From contig CALUTQ010000001.1 in assembly GCA_944323745.1 (NCBI GenBank), positions 851,656-915,655 of the forward strand: a DNA stretch of 64,000 bases. The letters run 5' to 3'. The position numbers and the translations under genes are program-made. Source of the stretch: Candidatus Avelusimicrobium pullarium. GTDB taxonomy: Bacteria > Elusimicrobiota > Elusimicrobia > Elusimicrobiales > Elusimicrobiaceae. The notes beneath the pieces are model-generated. The model did no database searches, was not told the DNA's origin, and saw nothing but the letters and a program-made list of their open reading frames with translations. This document shows, one piece after another, positions 50,970 to 59,638 of the stretch (its first letter is position 1; every line of letters begins with the position of its first letter).

Positions 50970-51314
50970 TTAGCATTCTTTTAGCAGTTGGGAAAGGGTT
51001 TCTTTAATTTCCGAGAGAAATTTAACGTCTGTGCCGGCTGTTTTCCCTTCTGTTTTGGCATAGGGAGAATGTTTGGAAAGTTGTTTTTTTGCGCCTTCCA
51101 GCGTCAGTTTGTGTTTATAAATCAAATCTTTAATTTTAAGAATAGTGTAGACGTCTTCTTTGGTATAGCGGCGGTGTCCGCTTTCCAGCCGGATAGGTTT
51201 AATCAGGCCGAACTCCGCTTCCCAATATCGTATGGAATATTCAGGCACGCCGGTAATACGTTTGACGTCGCCAATACTAAAATAATCCTTCTGTTCCAAT
51301 TCTTCCATTCCCAT
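50970..51314 (-). CDS. MerR-family transcriptional regulator
   Basis: 114 residues from the ATG at 51314, which has TGC-TATAAT exactly 6 bases upstream; longer readings to 51518 cross that promoter and the pilin promoter. 'FSIGDVKRITGVPEYSIRYWEAEFGLI' (residues 12-38) is the MerR winged helix, and the rest forms the dimerisation helix. No metal-binding Cys pattern, so the signal is unknown. It is divergent from the pilin gene at 51406. Confidence 0.8.
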   Translation of the reverse strand: MGMEELEQKDYFSIGDVKRITGVPEYSIRYWEAEFGLIKPIRLESGHRRYTKEDVYTILKIKDLIYKHKLTLEGAKKQLSKHSPYAKTEGKTAGTDVKFLSEIKETLSQLLKEC

Positions 51315-51329
51315 AATTATATTATAGCA
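51315..51329 (-). promoter_or_regulatory. Extended -10 six bases before the MerR ATG
   Basis: TGC-TATAAT, 6 bases, ATG at 51314; predicts a leaderless mRNA. Confidence 0.65.
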
Positions 51330-51371
51330 AACGCAGTCTGTTTGCCGTTGTATTTTGCTGAGGAAAAGGGG

Positions 51372-51405
51372 TTGAATTATTTTTTTTTTTTGATAAAATT
51401 TGCTT
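51372..51405 (+). promoter_or_regulatory. Promoter of the pilin-like gene, leaderless layout
   Basis: TTGAAT, 16 bases, TAAAAT preceded by TGA (51391-51399), 6 bases, ATG at 51406. Confidence 0.6.
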
Positions 51406-51984
51406 ATGAATATGAAAAATATCTTTTGTATAAAAAACCCTGTAAAAACCGTTTTAGGCGGTTTTACGCTTATTGAACTTTTGGTAGTGGTGCTGATAAT
51501 AGGTGTTTTATCGGCCATTGCGTTTCCTTCTTATCAAAAAGCAGTTGTCAAAAGTCGCACTGCGGCTTTTCCGGTATGGGCGAAAAGAGTGTATGACGCG
51601 CAAAAACTATATTTTGCAGAAAATGGAAAATATGCCAATAATTTTGAAGAATTGGGGGAAGATTTTTCCGCTACGTTTCCGGTTCAGCCTTCTGATTATT
51701 CTGCCGCCCCTTGGCAATTAGCCACGAACGAGTGGAACCAGCAAAAATATCCCTATGGTTTGCGTATTATGACGAATTCCTCCTACAGTGTTGCTATGTT
51801 TAATGGCGCAATGATAAGCGGAAGAGGAGGGGTGGGCTTTAGGCATACAGGGGCTTATGCCGGGCAGATGATTTGCTGGGAATATGCCTGCCATGTGGTA
51901 ACGGAGGGCAGTTTCTGCCGCGATATTATGGGGTATCCTGTTTTGGCTGAAAATCTTAGCTGCGCCCGCATATATGTGCAATAA
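51406..51984 (+). CDS. Type IV pilin-like protein
   Basis: 192 residues. After a 20-residue leader the prepilin-peptidase site 'GG/FTLIELLVVVLIIGVLSA' is clear, with Glu at mature position 5. The C-terminal domain has four cysteines that may form a disulfide loop ('CWEYACH', 'GSFCRDIMG', 'SCARIY'). It is a minor pilin or pseudopilin; no assembly genes are nearby. Confidence 0.85.
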   Translation: MNMKNIFCIKNPVKTVLGGFTLIELLVVVLIIGVLSAIAFPSYQKAVVKSRTAAFPVWAKRVYDAQKLYFAENGKYANNFEELGEDFSATFPVQPSDYSAAPWQLATNEWNQQKYPYGLRIMTNSSYSVAMFNGAMISGRGGVGFRHTGAYAGQMICWEYACHVVTEGSFCRDIMGYPVLAENLSCARIYVQ

Positions 51985-52060
51985 ACATTCTGTGAATTGA
52001 GGCGGGAAATTGGTTGTGTGTCTGTATAAATCGTGCGCGAGAAATTTATAGTTGACCATA

Positions 52061-52093
52061 AAAAACCGCCGCCTATGCTGGGCGGCGGTTTTT
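52061..52093. terminator. Bidirectional terminator
   Basis: AAAAACCGCCGCC / GGCGGCGGTTTTT stem between the pilin gene and the convergent phosphate transporter gene. Confidence 0.9.
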
Positions 52094-52106
52094 ATTTGCA
52101 ACGGTC

Positions 52107-53156
52107 TTATCCGAACAAAACCACCTTCAGCCAATAGGCCGCGGCCGAAATAAGCCCTGCCGCCGGTATGGTAATAAACCACGCCCACACAATGCGGTTA
52201 GCCACGCCCCAGCGTACGCTGGACAAACGGCGCAAAGAGCCAATGCCCACAATGGCGCCCGTAATGGTGTGCGTCGTGCTGACGGGGATGCCCATCGCCG
52301 AGGCCACAAAAAGGGAAATGGCCGAGCCGGACTCTGCACAAAAGCCGTCTACCGGACGCAGGCGGGTAATTTTCTGGCCCATCGTTTTGACAATGCGCCA
52401 TCCGCCCGAAAGTGTGCCTAACGCAATAGACGCCTGGCACATCAGCACCACGCTTAATGGGATAATAAATTCCCCACTGGCCACTTGGTGCAGTTCTTCG
52501 TGGCTTAACAGAAAGTCCCGCACGGGGGCCGCTTCGGCGCCGGCCAGCCCGCCCAAAAGTAACATACTGATGATTCCCATCGTTTTTTGGGCGTCGTTGC
52601 CGCCGTGGCCCAAGCTGTATGCCGCAGCGGAAAAAAGTTGCCCTATGCGGAAAATATGATCCACTTTAAACGGGTTTGTGTGGCGGAACAGATTAAACAC
52701 CAAAATGCCAATAATTAGACTAAGCAAAAAGCCCAGCAGAGGGGAGACAAAGATAAACAGCACCGTTTTCATAATGCCGCCCATCACCAGCCCGCTAAAG
52801 CCGCCTTTTACCAGTCCAGCCCCAATCAGCCCGCCGATCAGCGCGTGGGAAGAGCTGGAAGGCAAGCCCCACCACCACGTCAGAATATTCCACGCGCACG
52901 CGCCCACCAGCGCGCCAAAGACGAGGTTGGAGTCCACAATGCTGATGTCCACAATGCCGCTGCCGATGGTCTTGGCAACGCCGGTATGAAACACCAAAAA
53001 GGCCACAAAGTTAAAAAACGCCGCCCACGCCACTGCCACTTTGGGCGAAAGCACCCGCGTAGACACCACGGTCGCTACCGAGTTGGCAGCATCGTGGAAC
53101 CCGTTTAAATAGTCAAAAAACAAAGCCAGTATAATCAGTAAAATGATCCAGGTCAT
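52107..53156 (-). CDS. PiT-family inorganic phosphate transporter
   Basis: 349 residues, about 8-10 membrane helices. PiT signatures occur twice in inverted orientation: 'FHDAANSVATVVSTRVLSP' near 22-40 and the later 'VSTTHTITGAIVGIG' with 'GHGGNDAQKTMGI' in the middle. It imports phosphate with H+ or Na+. The DUF47 gene lies directly upstream (1-base gap), the usual pairing. Confidence 0.9.
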   Translation of the reverse strand: MTWIILLIILALFFDYLNGFHDAANSVATVVSTRVLSPKVAVAWAAFFNFVAFLVFHTGVAKTIGSGIVDISIVDSNLVFGALVGACAWNILTWWWGLPSSSSHALIGGLIGAGLVKGGFSGLVMGGIMKTVLFIFVSPLLGFLLSLIIGILVFNLFRHTNPFKVDHIFRIGQLFSAAAYSLGHGGNDAQKTMGIISMLLLGGLAGAEAAPVRDFLLSHEELHQVASGEFIIPLSVVLMCQASIALGTLSGGWRIVKTMGQKITRLRPVDGFCAESGSAISLFVASAMGIPVSTTHTITGAIVGIGSLRRLSSVRWGVANRIVWAWFITIPAAGLISAAAYWLKVVLFG

Positions 53157-53157
53157 A

Positions 53158-53775
53158 TCAGTTGTTCTTTACCAAAATAGATTCCACCACATTGGCCGTA
53201 TGTTCGCAGTAATCGGCCACGTCTTCGGCTTTTTCGTAGAGTTCCTTTTGTTTGATAATCATCACGGGGTCTTTTTCGTTTTCAAACAAAGCGGTAATGG
53301 CTTCGTCGCGCAAAACGTCGGCCTCGTTTTCCAAACGGTTGATTTCCACACACTGAATGAGCGTTTCCTTCATCATTTTTTTGTTGCGAAGCGCCGCCAA
53401 TGCCTTTTGCAGGGCCTTGGTGGACTGGGCCAGCACGTGCGCCAGCTTTTTGGAATATTCCGTCGGCTTGCTGATTTTATAGAGACAAAACCGGTTTGTA
53501 ATCATATAAATGCCGTCCACAATATCGTCCATATGGTTGGTCAGGGCCATAATGTCTTCGCGGTCAAAAGGGGTAATAAACGTTTCGTTTAACGTGTTAA
53601 TGATGGTATGCGTCATTTCGTCGCCGTAATGTTCCATTTCGTGCATAGCGCGCACATTTTCGGGGGTAAAGGCGGCCTCGTCCACCAATTTTTGGTAAAA
53701 GTCGGCGGCTTTGACGATGTTTTCAGCCTGTTTGTCAAACAAATCAAAGAACTTTACTTCTTTGGGGATAAACAT
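53158..53775 (-). CDS. DUF47 / PhoU-like protein
   Basis: 205 residues from the ATG at 53775 (AGGAG upstream; the longer reading to 53814 starts inside a terminator). All-helical with 'MHEMEHYGDEMTHTI' and 'NRLENEADVLRDEA' as the two metal-binding E/DxxxD-type helices of the PhoU/DUF47 family. It probably controls the PiT transporter. Confidence 0.85.
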   Translation of the reverse strand: MFIPKEVKFFDLFDKQAENIVKAADFYQKLVDEAAFTPENVRAMHEMEHYGDEMTHTIINTLNETFITPFDREDIMALTNHMDDIVDGIYMITNRFCLYKISKPTEYSKKLAHVLAQSTKALQKALAALRNKKMMKETLIQCVEINRLENEADVLRDEAITALFENEKDPVMIIKQKELYEKAEDVADYCEHTANVVESILVKNN

Positions 53776-53803
53776 TTTTTTCTCCTGGGGGTCTAACAAA
53801 AAA

Positions 53804-53826
53804 CCCCGCGTCATAACGGCGCGGGG
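53804..53826. terminator. Terminator after acetate kinase
   Basis: CCCCGCG / CGCGGGG stem with a 9-base loop and a T run on the minus strand, separating ackA from the DUF47-PiT pair. Confidence 0.75.
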
Positions 53827-53832
53827 CGTGTG

Positions 53833-55185
53833 CTATTTCTTTAAAGCGTCCGGCAGGTTGACGGCGGCGTTTAAGAGGAACGGTTTCTTTTTGACTTCTT
53901 CTATAAACGCTTCGTCGCGCAAACTGTTGCGGTAGTCTTTATCTTCAAAAATATAGCGGAATTTGGTGTACACGTCATAGGTGCCGGCCTGAATGGCCAC
54001 AATGTCTTGCACACCCACAATTTCTTCGTCCGTCGGTACGACAAAAATCTTTACCTTGGAATTATCTGCCGAGATGCAGCTTTCGGCGTTTTTGGTCACG
54101 GCGTCGCGGTTTTTCTGTTCGTCCACCACAATGCCAAAGTTTTCCAGCCCTTCCACCGCTTTGCCGCGGATGACAGGGCTTCTTTCGCCCACGCCGGCGG
54201 TAAACACGATGGCATCCACGCGGCCCAAGGCGGCCATATAGGAACCGATGTATTTTTTAATGCGGTAGCTTTCCATCGCGATAGCCAGTTTGCACAGCTC
54301 ATCGCCGTTTTTGGCGTTTTCCACGATGTCGCGGCGGTCGGCAAAGCGTCCGCCCGTGATGGCCTTTACGCCGCTTTCGCGGTTTAAAATGCGGTACATT
54401 TCATCGGGGGCCATATTGAGCTTTTTCATCATATGAAAGCAAATAGAGGGGTCAATATCGCCGCTGCGCGTGCCCATAATTAAACCTTCCAGTGGGGTCA
54501 GGCCCATACTGGTGTCGTAGCACTGGCCGTTTTTAACGGCGGTGCAGCTGGCGCCGTTGCCGATGTGGCAGATAATGGTGTTGGTGTCTTCCACATTTTT
54601 GCCAAGCAGCACAGCCGCCCGGCGCGAACAATACAGCGCCGAAGAACCGTGTGCGCCAAAGCGGCGCATATGATAGTCGGTGTACCATTTGCGCGGCAAG
54701 GCGTACATATAGGCGTGTGCCGGCATCGTTTGGTGAAAGGCGGTATCCATCACGCACACGTGCATTACATTGGGCAAAATGGACATAGCCGCTTCAATAC
54801 CCATAATGTGGGCCGGGTTATGAAGGGGGGCCAAGTCGGAAATATTTTTCAGTTCGTCAATGACGGCTTTGTCGGCCACGACGGATTTGGTAAATTTGCC
54901 GCCGTGCACGATGCGGTGGCCTACGGCGGAAATCATATTGATATTTTCAATCACGCCGTGTTCTTTGTCGGTCAGCGTATCAATAACTAAATTAATGGCG
55001 TCTTTGTGATTGTGGCAGTCTTTTTTCAGTTCAAAGGCTTCTTTGCCCGGGCGTTCGTGGGTAATAAAAGAACCGGCAATGCCAATGCGTTCCACGCCGC
55101 CGGCGGCCAGACTGCGTTTTTTGTCCCAGTCGTAAACGCTGTATTTGACGGAAGAGCTTCCGCAATTTAAGAAAAGTATAATCAT
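53833..55185 (-). CDS. ackA: Acetate kinase with C-terminal extension
   Basis: 450 residues. Family motifs are complete: 'LNCGSSSVKY' at the N-terminus, 'HRIVHGG' near 90, 'MDTAFHQTMP' near 145, 'HIGNGAS' near 205 and 'FTAGVGERSP' near 325. It interconverts acetate plus ATP and acetyl phosphate. The usual protein ends about 50 residues earlier (after 'VPTDEEI ... DIVAI'); the extra tail 'YTKFRYIFEDKDYRNSLRDE' onward is helical and unassigned. No phosphotransacetylase gene is adjacent. Confidence 0.92.
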   Translation of the reverse strand: MIILFLNCGSSSVKYSVYDWDKKRSLAAGGVERIGIAGSFITHERPGKEAFELKKDCHNHKDAINLVIDTLTDKEHGVIENINMISAVGHRIVHGGKFTKSVVADKAVIDELKNISDLAPLHNPAHIMGIEAAMSILPNVMHVCVMDTAFHQTMPAHAYMYALPRKWYTDYHMRRFGAHGSSALYCSRRAAVLLGKNVEDTNTIICHIGNGASCTAVKNGQCYDTSMGLTPLEGLIMGTRSGDIDPSICFHMMKKLNMAPDEMYRILNRESGVKAITGGRFADRRDIVENAKNGDELCKLAIAMESYRIKKYIGSYMAALGRVDAIVFTAGVGERSPVIRGKAVEGLENFGIVVDEQKNRDAVTKNAESCISADNSKVKIFVVPTDEEIVGVQDIVAIQAGTYDVYTKFRYIFEDKDYRNSLRDEAFIEEVKKKPFLLNAAVNLPDALKK

Positions 55186-55239
55186 AATATCCTCAGTTTC
55201 TCCGCCCGCAGGCGGTAAATATAAAAAACCTTCTTATTT

Positions 55240-55248
55240 TATTGTAAC
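55240..55248 (-). promoter_or_regulatory. Extended -10 of ackA
   Basis: TGT-TACAAT on the minus strand, about 55 bases upstream of the ackA ATG, which has a GAGGAT ribosome site. Confidence 0.45.
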
Positions 55249-55330
55249 AAATTGCCCCGCTGACGAGAAGGGCCCTTCTTTGCAAGCAGGGGGTCATTTT
55301 GTTATGATTAAAAAAAGCCGGAGGTCTACA

Positions 55331-56572
55331 ATGAAACGTTTTTTACTGATTATGCTTCTGACAGGTGTTTTGGCGGCGGCTTCTTATGCTGCGGTGCGCT
55401 TAACGGGCGTGGGTATGATAGAAGACATTGCCGGCGTGCCCGGCAAAAGCGCATACGGCGGGGATAATGCCGACGCGCTGGAAGCGCGCTTGGCTAACCC
55501 GTTGGGGCTTGCCATAGACCGCTGGAATAACCTCTATATTGCCGACACGCGCAACCACCGCGTGCGCCGCGTGGACGTGCGCAGCGGGGAAATTGAAACT
55601 ATCGCCGGCACCGGCAGAGCCGGTTTTGCCGGAGACGGCGGCAGCGCCGACGACGCCGATTTAAATGCCCCTACGGCCTTGGCCATAGATTCCATCGGCA
55701 ATATTTATGTGGCCGATACGGGCAACCAGCGCATTCGGCTGATAGACCGCAAAGGCAATATTTATACCATTGCCGGCACCGGCCGGCGCGGCTACGAGGG
55801 GGAGGGAACCAAAGCCAAAAATACCACGCTTAACAACCCCACGGGCGTAGCGGTAAACAGCAAAGGTTTTGTGTTTATTGCAGACACCGGCAACCACCGT
55901 ATTCGTATGATAGAGCCCACCACCGGCAAATTGGTGACCGTTGTGGGCAACGGCGAGGCTTTAGACGACGGCGACTGGGGGCTGGCCGTTAATGCCAGTT
56001 TAAACCGCCCCACCGCCATTATTTTTGACAAGCACGACAATTTGTTTATTGCCGATACGGGCAACCATAAAATTCGGTTTGTGGACAGCAAAACCGGCCG
56101 TATTTTAACGTTGACCGGCACCGGCGAGGCCGGTTATTCCGGCGACAATTCCGGCCGTCCTTCCGACGCTCAGTTTAACGAGCCTACCGGCCTGGCGCTG
56201 GACCGCCTGGGGCGTTTGTATATTGCCGATACGAACAACAACCGCATCCGCCGCATTACCATTGATTTGACCAATCAGGTGGGGTATGTGGAAACGGTCG
56301 TCGGCACCGGCAAGCGCGGCTACAACGGCTCTGACATAGACGCGTGGGACGCGCAGGTGGCTTACCCCGGTTTTATGGTCATAAACCCCTACGATATGAT
56401 GTACTTTTTGGACACGGGCAACAATTTGCTGCGCCGCGTACAGGGAATTTCGGTACTGCGCCCGCCCACCAGCTCCACGTCTTATCTGCAACCCGTAAAA
56501 GAAACGGACAGCCGCAGTTTTTACGACGTGCTTTTTTCCATTAATACGGATAAAAATGCAAAAAAGAAATAA
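55331..56572 (+). CDS. Secreted NHL-repeat beta-propeller protein
   Basis: 413 residues from the ATG at 55331, which has GGAGG and a TGT-TATGAT extended -10 upstream; an in-frame reading from 55145 runs back through the ackA start. Signal peptide about 1-21. Five to six NHL repeats follow with the recurring 'NPTGVAVNSKGFVFIADTGN' and 'IYTIAGTGRRGYEG' units, forming a beta-propeller. Such proteins usually bind ligands or partners at the envelope; the target is unknown. Confidence 0.85.
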   Translation: MKRFLLIMLLTGVLAAASYAAVRLTGVGMIEDIAGVPGKSAYGGDNADALEARLANPLGLAIDRWNNLYIADTRNHRVRRVDVRSGEIETIAGTGRAGFAGDGGSADDADLNAPTALAIDSIGNIYVADTGNQRIRLIDRKGNIYTIAGTGRRGYEGEGTKAKNTTLNNPTGVAVNSKGFVFIADTGNHRIRMIEPTTGKLVTVVGNGEALDDGDWGLAVNASLNRPTAIIFDKHDNLFIADTGNHKIRFVDSKTGRILTLTGTGEAGYSGDNSGRPSDAQFNEPTGLALDRLGRLYIADTNNNRIRRITIDLTNQVGYVETVVGTGKRGYNGSDIDAWDAQVAYPGFMVINPYDMMYFLDTGNNLLRRVQGISVLRPPTSSTSYLQPVKETDSRSFYDVLFSINTDKNAKKK

Positions 56573-56602
56573 AAAAACCCGCTCTTTGGAGCGGGTTTTT
56601 TT
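56571..56602. terminator. Bidirectional terminator
   Basis: AAAAAAACCCGCTC / GAGCGGGTTTTTTT, shared by the NHL gene and convergent ribF. Confidence 0.9.
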
Positions 56603-57512
56603 ACGCCTTTAAATCTTCCTGCGGTATCAGCCGGCGTGCGGTTTGTTTGTCTTTAGTCAGCTGGGCTTTGAGCGCTTCTAAGCCGTCAAACTTCATTTCT
56701 CCGCGCATTTTATCGTAAAAATACACCTCTATGCGCCGGCCGTAAATGGACTGATGAAAGTCCAAAATATGCACTTCCGTCAGCGGAATGAAAGAATGAA
56801 TAGTGTTTACCGTAGGACGAAAGCCAATATTGCATATGCCGCGGTAAAAGCGCCGCCCCACGCGCACTTTTACGGCAAACACGCCAAGCGGCAAGAGCTT
56901 ATAAAAATTGATGTCCAAATTGGCGGTGGGGAAGCCCAGTTTGCGGCCCAGTTTTTCGCCACGGACCACGCGGCCTTCCAGTGTATAGAGGCGCCCCAGC
57001 ATCGCATTGGCTTGGGCAATGTCGCCTGCGGCCAGCGTTTTGCGTATGAGAGACGAAGACACCTTGGCCCCGCCGGGGGCGTCGTAAAAGGGCATTACTT
57101 CAAAAGGCAGGTCGTATTGGGCACATTTCTGTTTTAAAAAATCGTCGTCGCCTTGGCGGTTTTTGCCAAAGGCAAAGTCCGGCCCGGCCAAAAAACCGCC
57201 GCAGTTGTATTTTTTAAGCAATACTTGTTTGAAAAACATTTCCGGCGTATATTCCCGATAGGCCTGAAAATTCAGCTCCCGTGCGGGGACGTCCAAGCAA
57301 TTTTTAAGCAAAAGTTTTTTTTCTGCCGGCGTAGAAAGCACGCTCATTTCCGGCCGGGCAGCCAGCAGCGTTTTGGGCGGATAGGGGAAATAAAGCACCA
57401 GCGGTTTAAGTTGATGAAGCACGGCCAGCTGTTCCAAACGGGCAAACAGCTTGCGGTGCCCCAAATGCACGCCGTCAAATGTGCCTACCGTAATAAAATG
57501 TTTGCGTGTCAT
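56601..57512 (-). CDS. ribF: Bifunctional riboflavin kinase / FAD synthetase
   Basis: 303 residues. 'GTFDGVHLGHRKLF' near 8-21 is the nucleotidyltransferase signature of the FAD synthetase half. The C-terminal half has the flavokinase 'GRKLGFPTANLDI' near 189-201. It makes FMN and FAD from riboflavin. Start overlaps the truB stop by 4 bases. Confidence 0.92.
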   Translation of the reverse strand: MTRKHFITVGTFDGVHLGHRKLFARLEQLAVLHQLKPLVLYFPYPPKTLLAARPEMSVLSTPAEKKLLLKNCLDVPARELNFQAYREYTPEMFFKQVLLKKYNCGGFLAGPDFAFGKNRQGDDDFLKQKCAQYDLPFEVMPFYDAPGGAKVSSSLIRKTLAAGDIAQANAMLGRLYTLEGRVVRGEKLGRKLGFPTANLDINFYKLLPLGVFAVKVRVGRRFYRGICNIGFRPTVNTIHSFIPLTEVHILDFHQSIYGRRIEVYFYDKMRGEMKFDGLEALKAQLTKDKQTARRLIPQEDLKA

Positions 57513-58210
57513 AAAATGGGTTCCTTTAAAAATTTTACAATTTCTTCGCGCGGTGTGGTTTTTAGGCGGCTTCCGTCAAAGGCGTCCTGAACGTTAAAAG
57601 GGCCAATACTCAGGCGGCGCAGGGCCGTCAGGTGCCCTGTGGTGCCTAAAGCGCGGGCCAACATCAGCCCCAGCGAGCGTACATAAGTGCCGCAGGAACA
57701 ATGCAGGGTAAAGGCAATTTTATTTTTTCCGTCAAAGAATATGTCCGTCCAAGCCGTTATTTGCACCGTATTAAACCGGTCCTGCACCGGTTTGCCGGCG
57801 CGGGCCAAATCATACATTTTGCGTCCGTTTATTTTTTTGGCGCTGAACGGGGGAATTTGCTGGTGCACTTGGCCGGTAAGCGTTTGGGCGGCGGCCTGTA
57901 TTTGGGCCAAAGTAAGCGCGGGCACGGGCAAGGAGCGCAGCACGTCGCCTTGGGCGTCCCAGCTGTCGGTTTCTTGGCCTAAGGTCAGCTCGGCGCGGTA
58001 GACTTTGGACAGTTTTAAAAAGCGGTCCTGCAGGCGGGTGGCTTGGCGTTCTATCAGCAAAATAAGCAGTCCGGTGGCCATAGGATCTAATGTGCCGCTG
58101 TGGCCAATGCATTTGGTGCCCAGCACGCGGCGGGCGATGGCGACTATGTCGTTAGAAGTAAAGTCCTGCGGTTTGTCTATCAGCAGCAGGCCGCCCTGTT
58201 TAGTGAGCAT
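57509..58210 (-). CDS. truB: tRNA pseudouridine-55 synthase
   Basis: 233 residues. 'GHSGTLDPMATGLL' with catalytic Asp42, and 'CSCGTYVRSLGLMLA' near 169-183. It lacks the C-terminal PUA extension of the longer enterobacterial protein (about 314). It overlaps nrnA by 11 bases. Confidence 0.92.
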   Translation of the reverse strand: MLTKQGGLLLIDKPQDFTSNDIVAIARRVLGTKCIGHSGTLDPMATGLLILLIERQATRLQDRFLKLSKVYRAELTLGQETDSWDAQGDVLRSLPVPALTLAQIQAAAQTLTGQVHQQIPPFSAKKINGRKMYDLARAGKPVQDRFNTVQITAWTDIFFDGKNKIAFTLHCSCGTYVRSLGLMLARALGTTGHLTALRRLSIGPFNVQDAFDGSRLKTTPREEIVKFLKEPIL

Positions 58211-59192
58211 TGGATAGGGTTTCTTGTACTACGGCAGCCAGTTCGTCCGCCACCGTTTGTACGGTCTTGCCCGTTACTTTGAACCCGGCCGCGCGTGCGT
58301 GGCCGCCGCCGCCGAATTTTTGGGCGATGGCGCTTACGTCTATTTTATTGCGCGAGCGCAGGTTGACGGATACTTTGTCGGGCTCTTGTTTAATCAGGGC
58401 AGATACTTCCACCCCCGGTATCATCGTGGGTTGGCTGACAATGCCCTGCGTTTGGGAAGGTACGGCGTTAAGGGGTTCAAAATCGCTCTGCGTCAGCACG
58501 ATTTCGCTGTATTTGTTTTGAAAGCGAAGGTGCATTTTTTCCAGCGCGCGGCCCAAAAGCTTCAGTTCCGTATAAGATTTTGTGAAATAGATGACTTGGT
58601 TTATTTTGTTTACGTCCGCCCCTAGTGCCACCAAAGCCGAGGCCACCCGCAGGGCTTCTGCGGTGGTGTTGGTGTGCAGAAAACGGCCCGTATCGGTCAC
58701 CAAACCGGTATAGAGGCAGGTGGCTTCTTCGGGGGTGGGCAGCAGGTTGTCGGGGCTGGCTTCAAAAAGCTGAAAAATAATTTCCGCCGTGGAAGAAGCA
58801 GAAGAATCAATATGGTTTACGTCGCCGTACGCGTCGCTTACCAAATGGTGGTCAATGTTGACCAAGGTTTTGGCGTTTTGCAGGACGCTTTCCAAATCGC
58901 CGCCGCGTTTGCGGTCGGAACATTCCAGCAGGATTACGGTGTCAAACTGCGGGCGGGGGGGAAGTTCGTTTAAATGAATTTTTTCCAGCCCGGGCAGAAA
59001 AAGCAAATCGGTCCCGACAGCGGGGGAAGCATAGGCATAGGCCGTCTTGCCCAAACGTTCCAAAAGCGAACACATAGTTAACGTGCAGCCCAGAGAATCT
59101 CCGTCGGGGTTTAAATGCCCCGCCACAAAGAAATTCTGGCCTTTTGCAATGGCTTGCCAAATTTGCTGAAACGAATCAAACCCCTTGTTCAT
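58200..59192 (-). CDS. nrnA: DHH/DHHA1 oligoribonuclease / pAp phosphatase
   Basis: 330 residues from the ATG at 59192, which gives the usual N-terminus; an ATG six codons earlier overlaps rbfA further. 'HLNPDGDSLG' near 27-36, 'NIDHHLVSDA' near 90-99 and the DHHA1 'GGGGHARAAGF' near 300 form the metal and substrate sites. It degrades short RNA oligomers and pAp. Confidence 0.88.
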   Translation of the reverse strand: MNKGFDSFQQIWQAIAKGQNFFVAGHLNPDGDSLGCTLTMCSLLERLGKTAYAYASPAVGTDLLFLPGLEKIHLNELPPRPQFDTVILLECSDRKRGGDLESVLQNAKTLVNIDHHLVSDAYGDVNHIDSSASSTAEIIFQLFEASPDNLLPTPEEATCLYTGLVTDTGRFLHTNTTAEALRVASALVALGADVNKINQVIYFTKSYTELKLLGRALEKMHLRFQNKYSEIVLTQSDFEPLNAVPSQTQGIVSQPTMIPGVEVSALIKQEPDKVSVNLRSRNKIDVSAIAQKFGGGGHARAAGFKVTGKTVQTVADELAAVVQETLSNAH

Positions 59193-59541
59193 TTTCGTGC
59201 TCTTTTTCAATTATTTTAAAAATGCTTTCCACCCGACTGGCTTTTTCGGGCGTATTGTCATATTCAAAACTGAAAGAAGGAATGCGTTTTAAATGCAGCC
59301 GGTGGCGCAAAAGGGCACCCAGTTCTTTGCGTAAAAGCGAAAGCTGCTCCTGCGTTTTTTTCTTGTCTTCGGGGCTGCCGAAAACGGAAAAATATACTTT
59401 GGCGGTGGCTAAATCTTTGGCTACGTGCACGGCGGTAATGGTTACAAACCCGCCAAACTGGCCTGCCGCCGTCATACGGGTGATGATGGTGTTAATTTCC
59501 TGCAAAAATAAGGTTTCCAAACGTTTAATTCTGTCTATCAT
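59176..59541 (-). CDS. rbfA: Ribosome-binding factor A
   Basis: 121 residues with the KH-like fold ('ETLFLQEINTIITR', 'ATAKVYFSVFG', 'LRHRLHLKRIPSFSFEYD'). It acts in 16S rRNA maturation. TGC-TATAAT lies exactly 6 bases before the ATG and no ribosome site is present, so it probably has a leaderless transcript rather than depending on infB. Confidence 0.9.
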   Translation of the reverse strand: MIDRIKRLETLFLQEINTIITRMTAAGQFGGFVTITAVHVAKDLATAKVYFSVFGSPEDKKKTQEQLSLLRKELGALLRHRLHLKRIPSFSFEYDNTPEKASRVESIFKIIEKEHENEQGV

Positions 59542-59556
59542 AAAATTATTATAGCA
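59542..59556 (-). promoter_or_regulatory. Extended -10 six bases before the rbfA ATG
   Basis: TGC-TATAAT, 6 bases (AATTTT), ATG at 59541. Confidence 0.65.
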
Positions 59557-59603
59557 TTTCCATTTTTAGACCGTCTCGTTGTTTTTTGTTGCTCATTTTT
59601 GTC

Positions 59604-59638
59604 TTGTCTTGCGTTTTTTTTTTTGATACCATTTTGAT
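59604..59638 (+). promoter_or_regulatory. Promoter of the second pilin-like gene, leaderless layout
   Basis: TTGTCT, 17 bases, TACCAT preceded by TGA, 6 bases, ATG at 59639. Confidence 0.5.
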
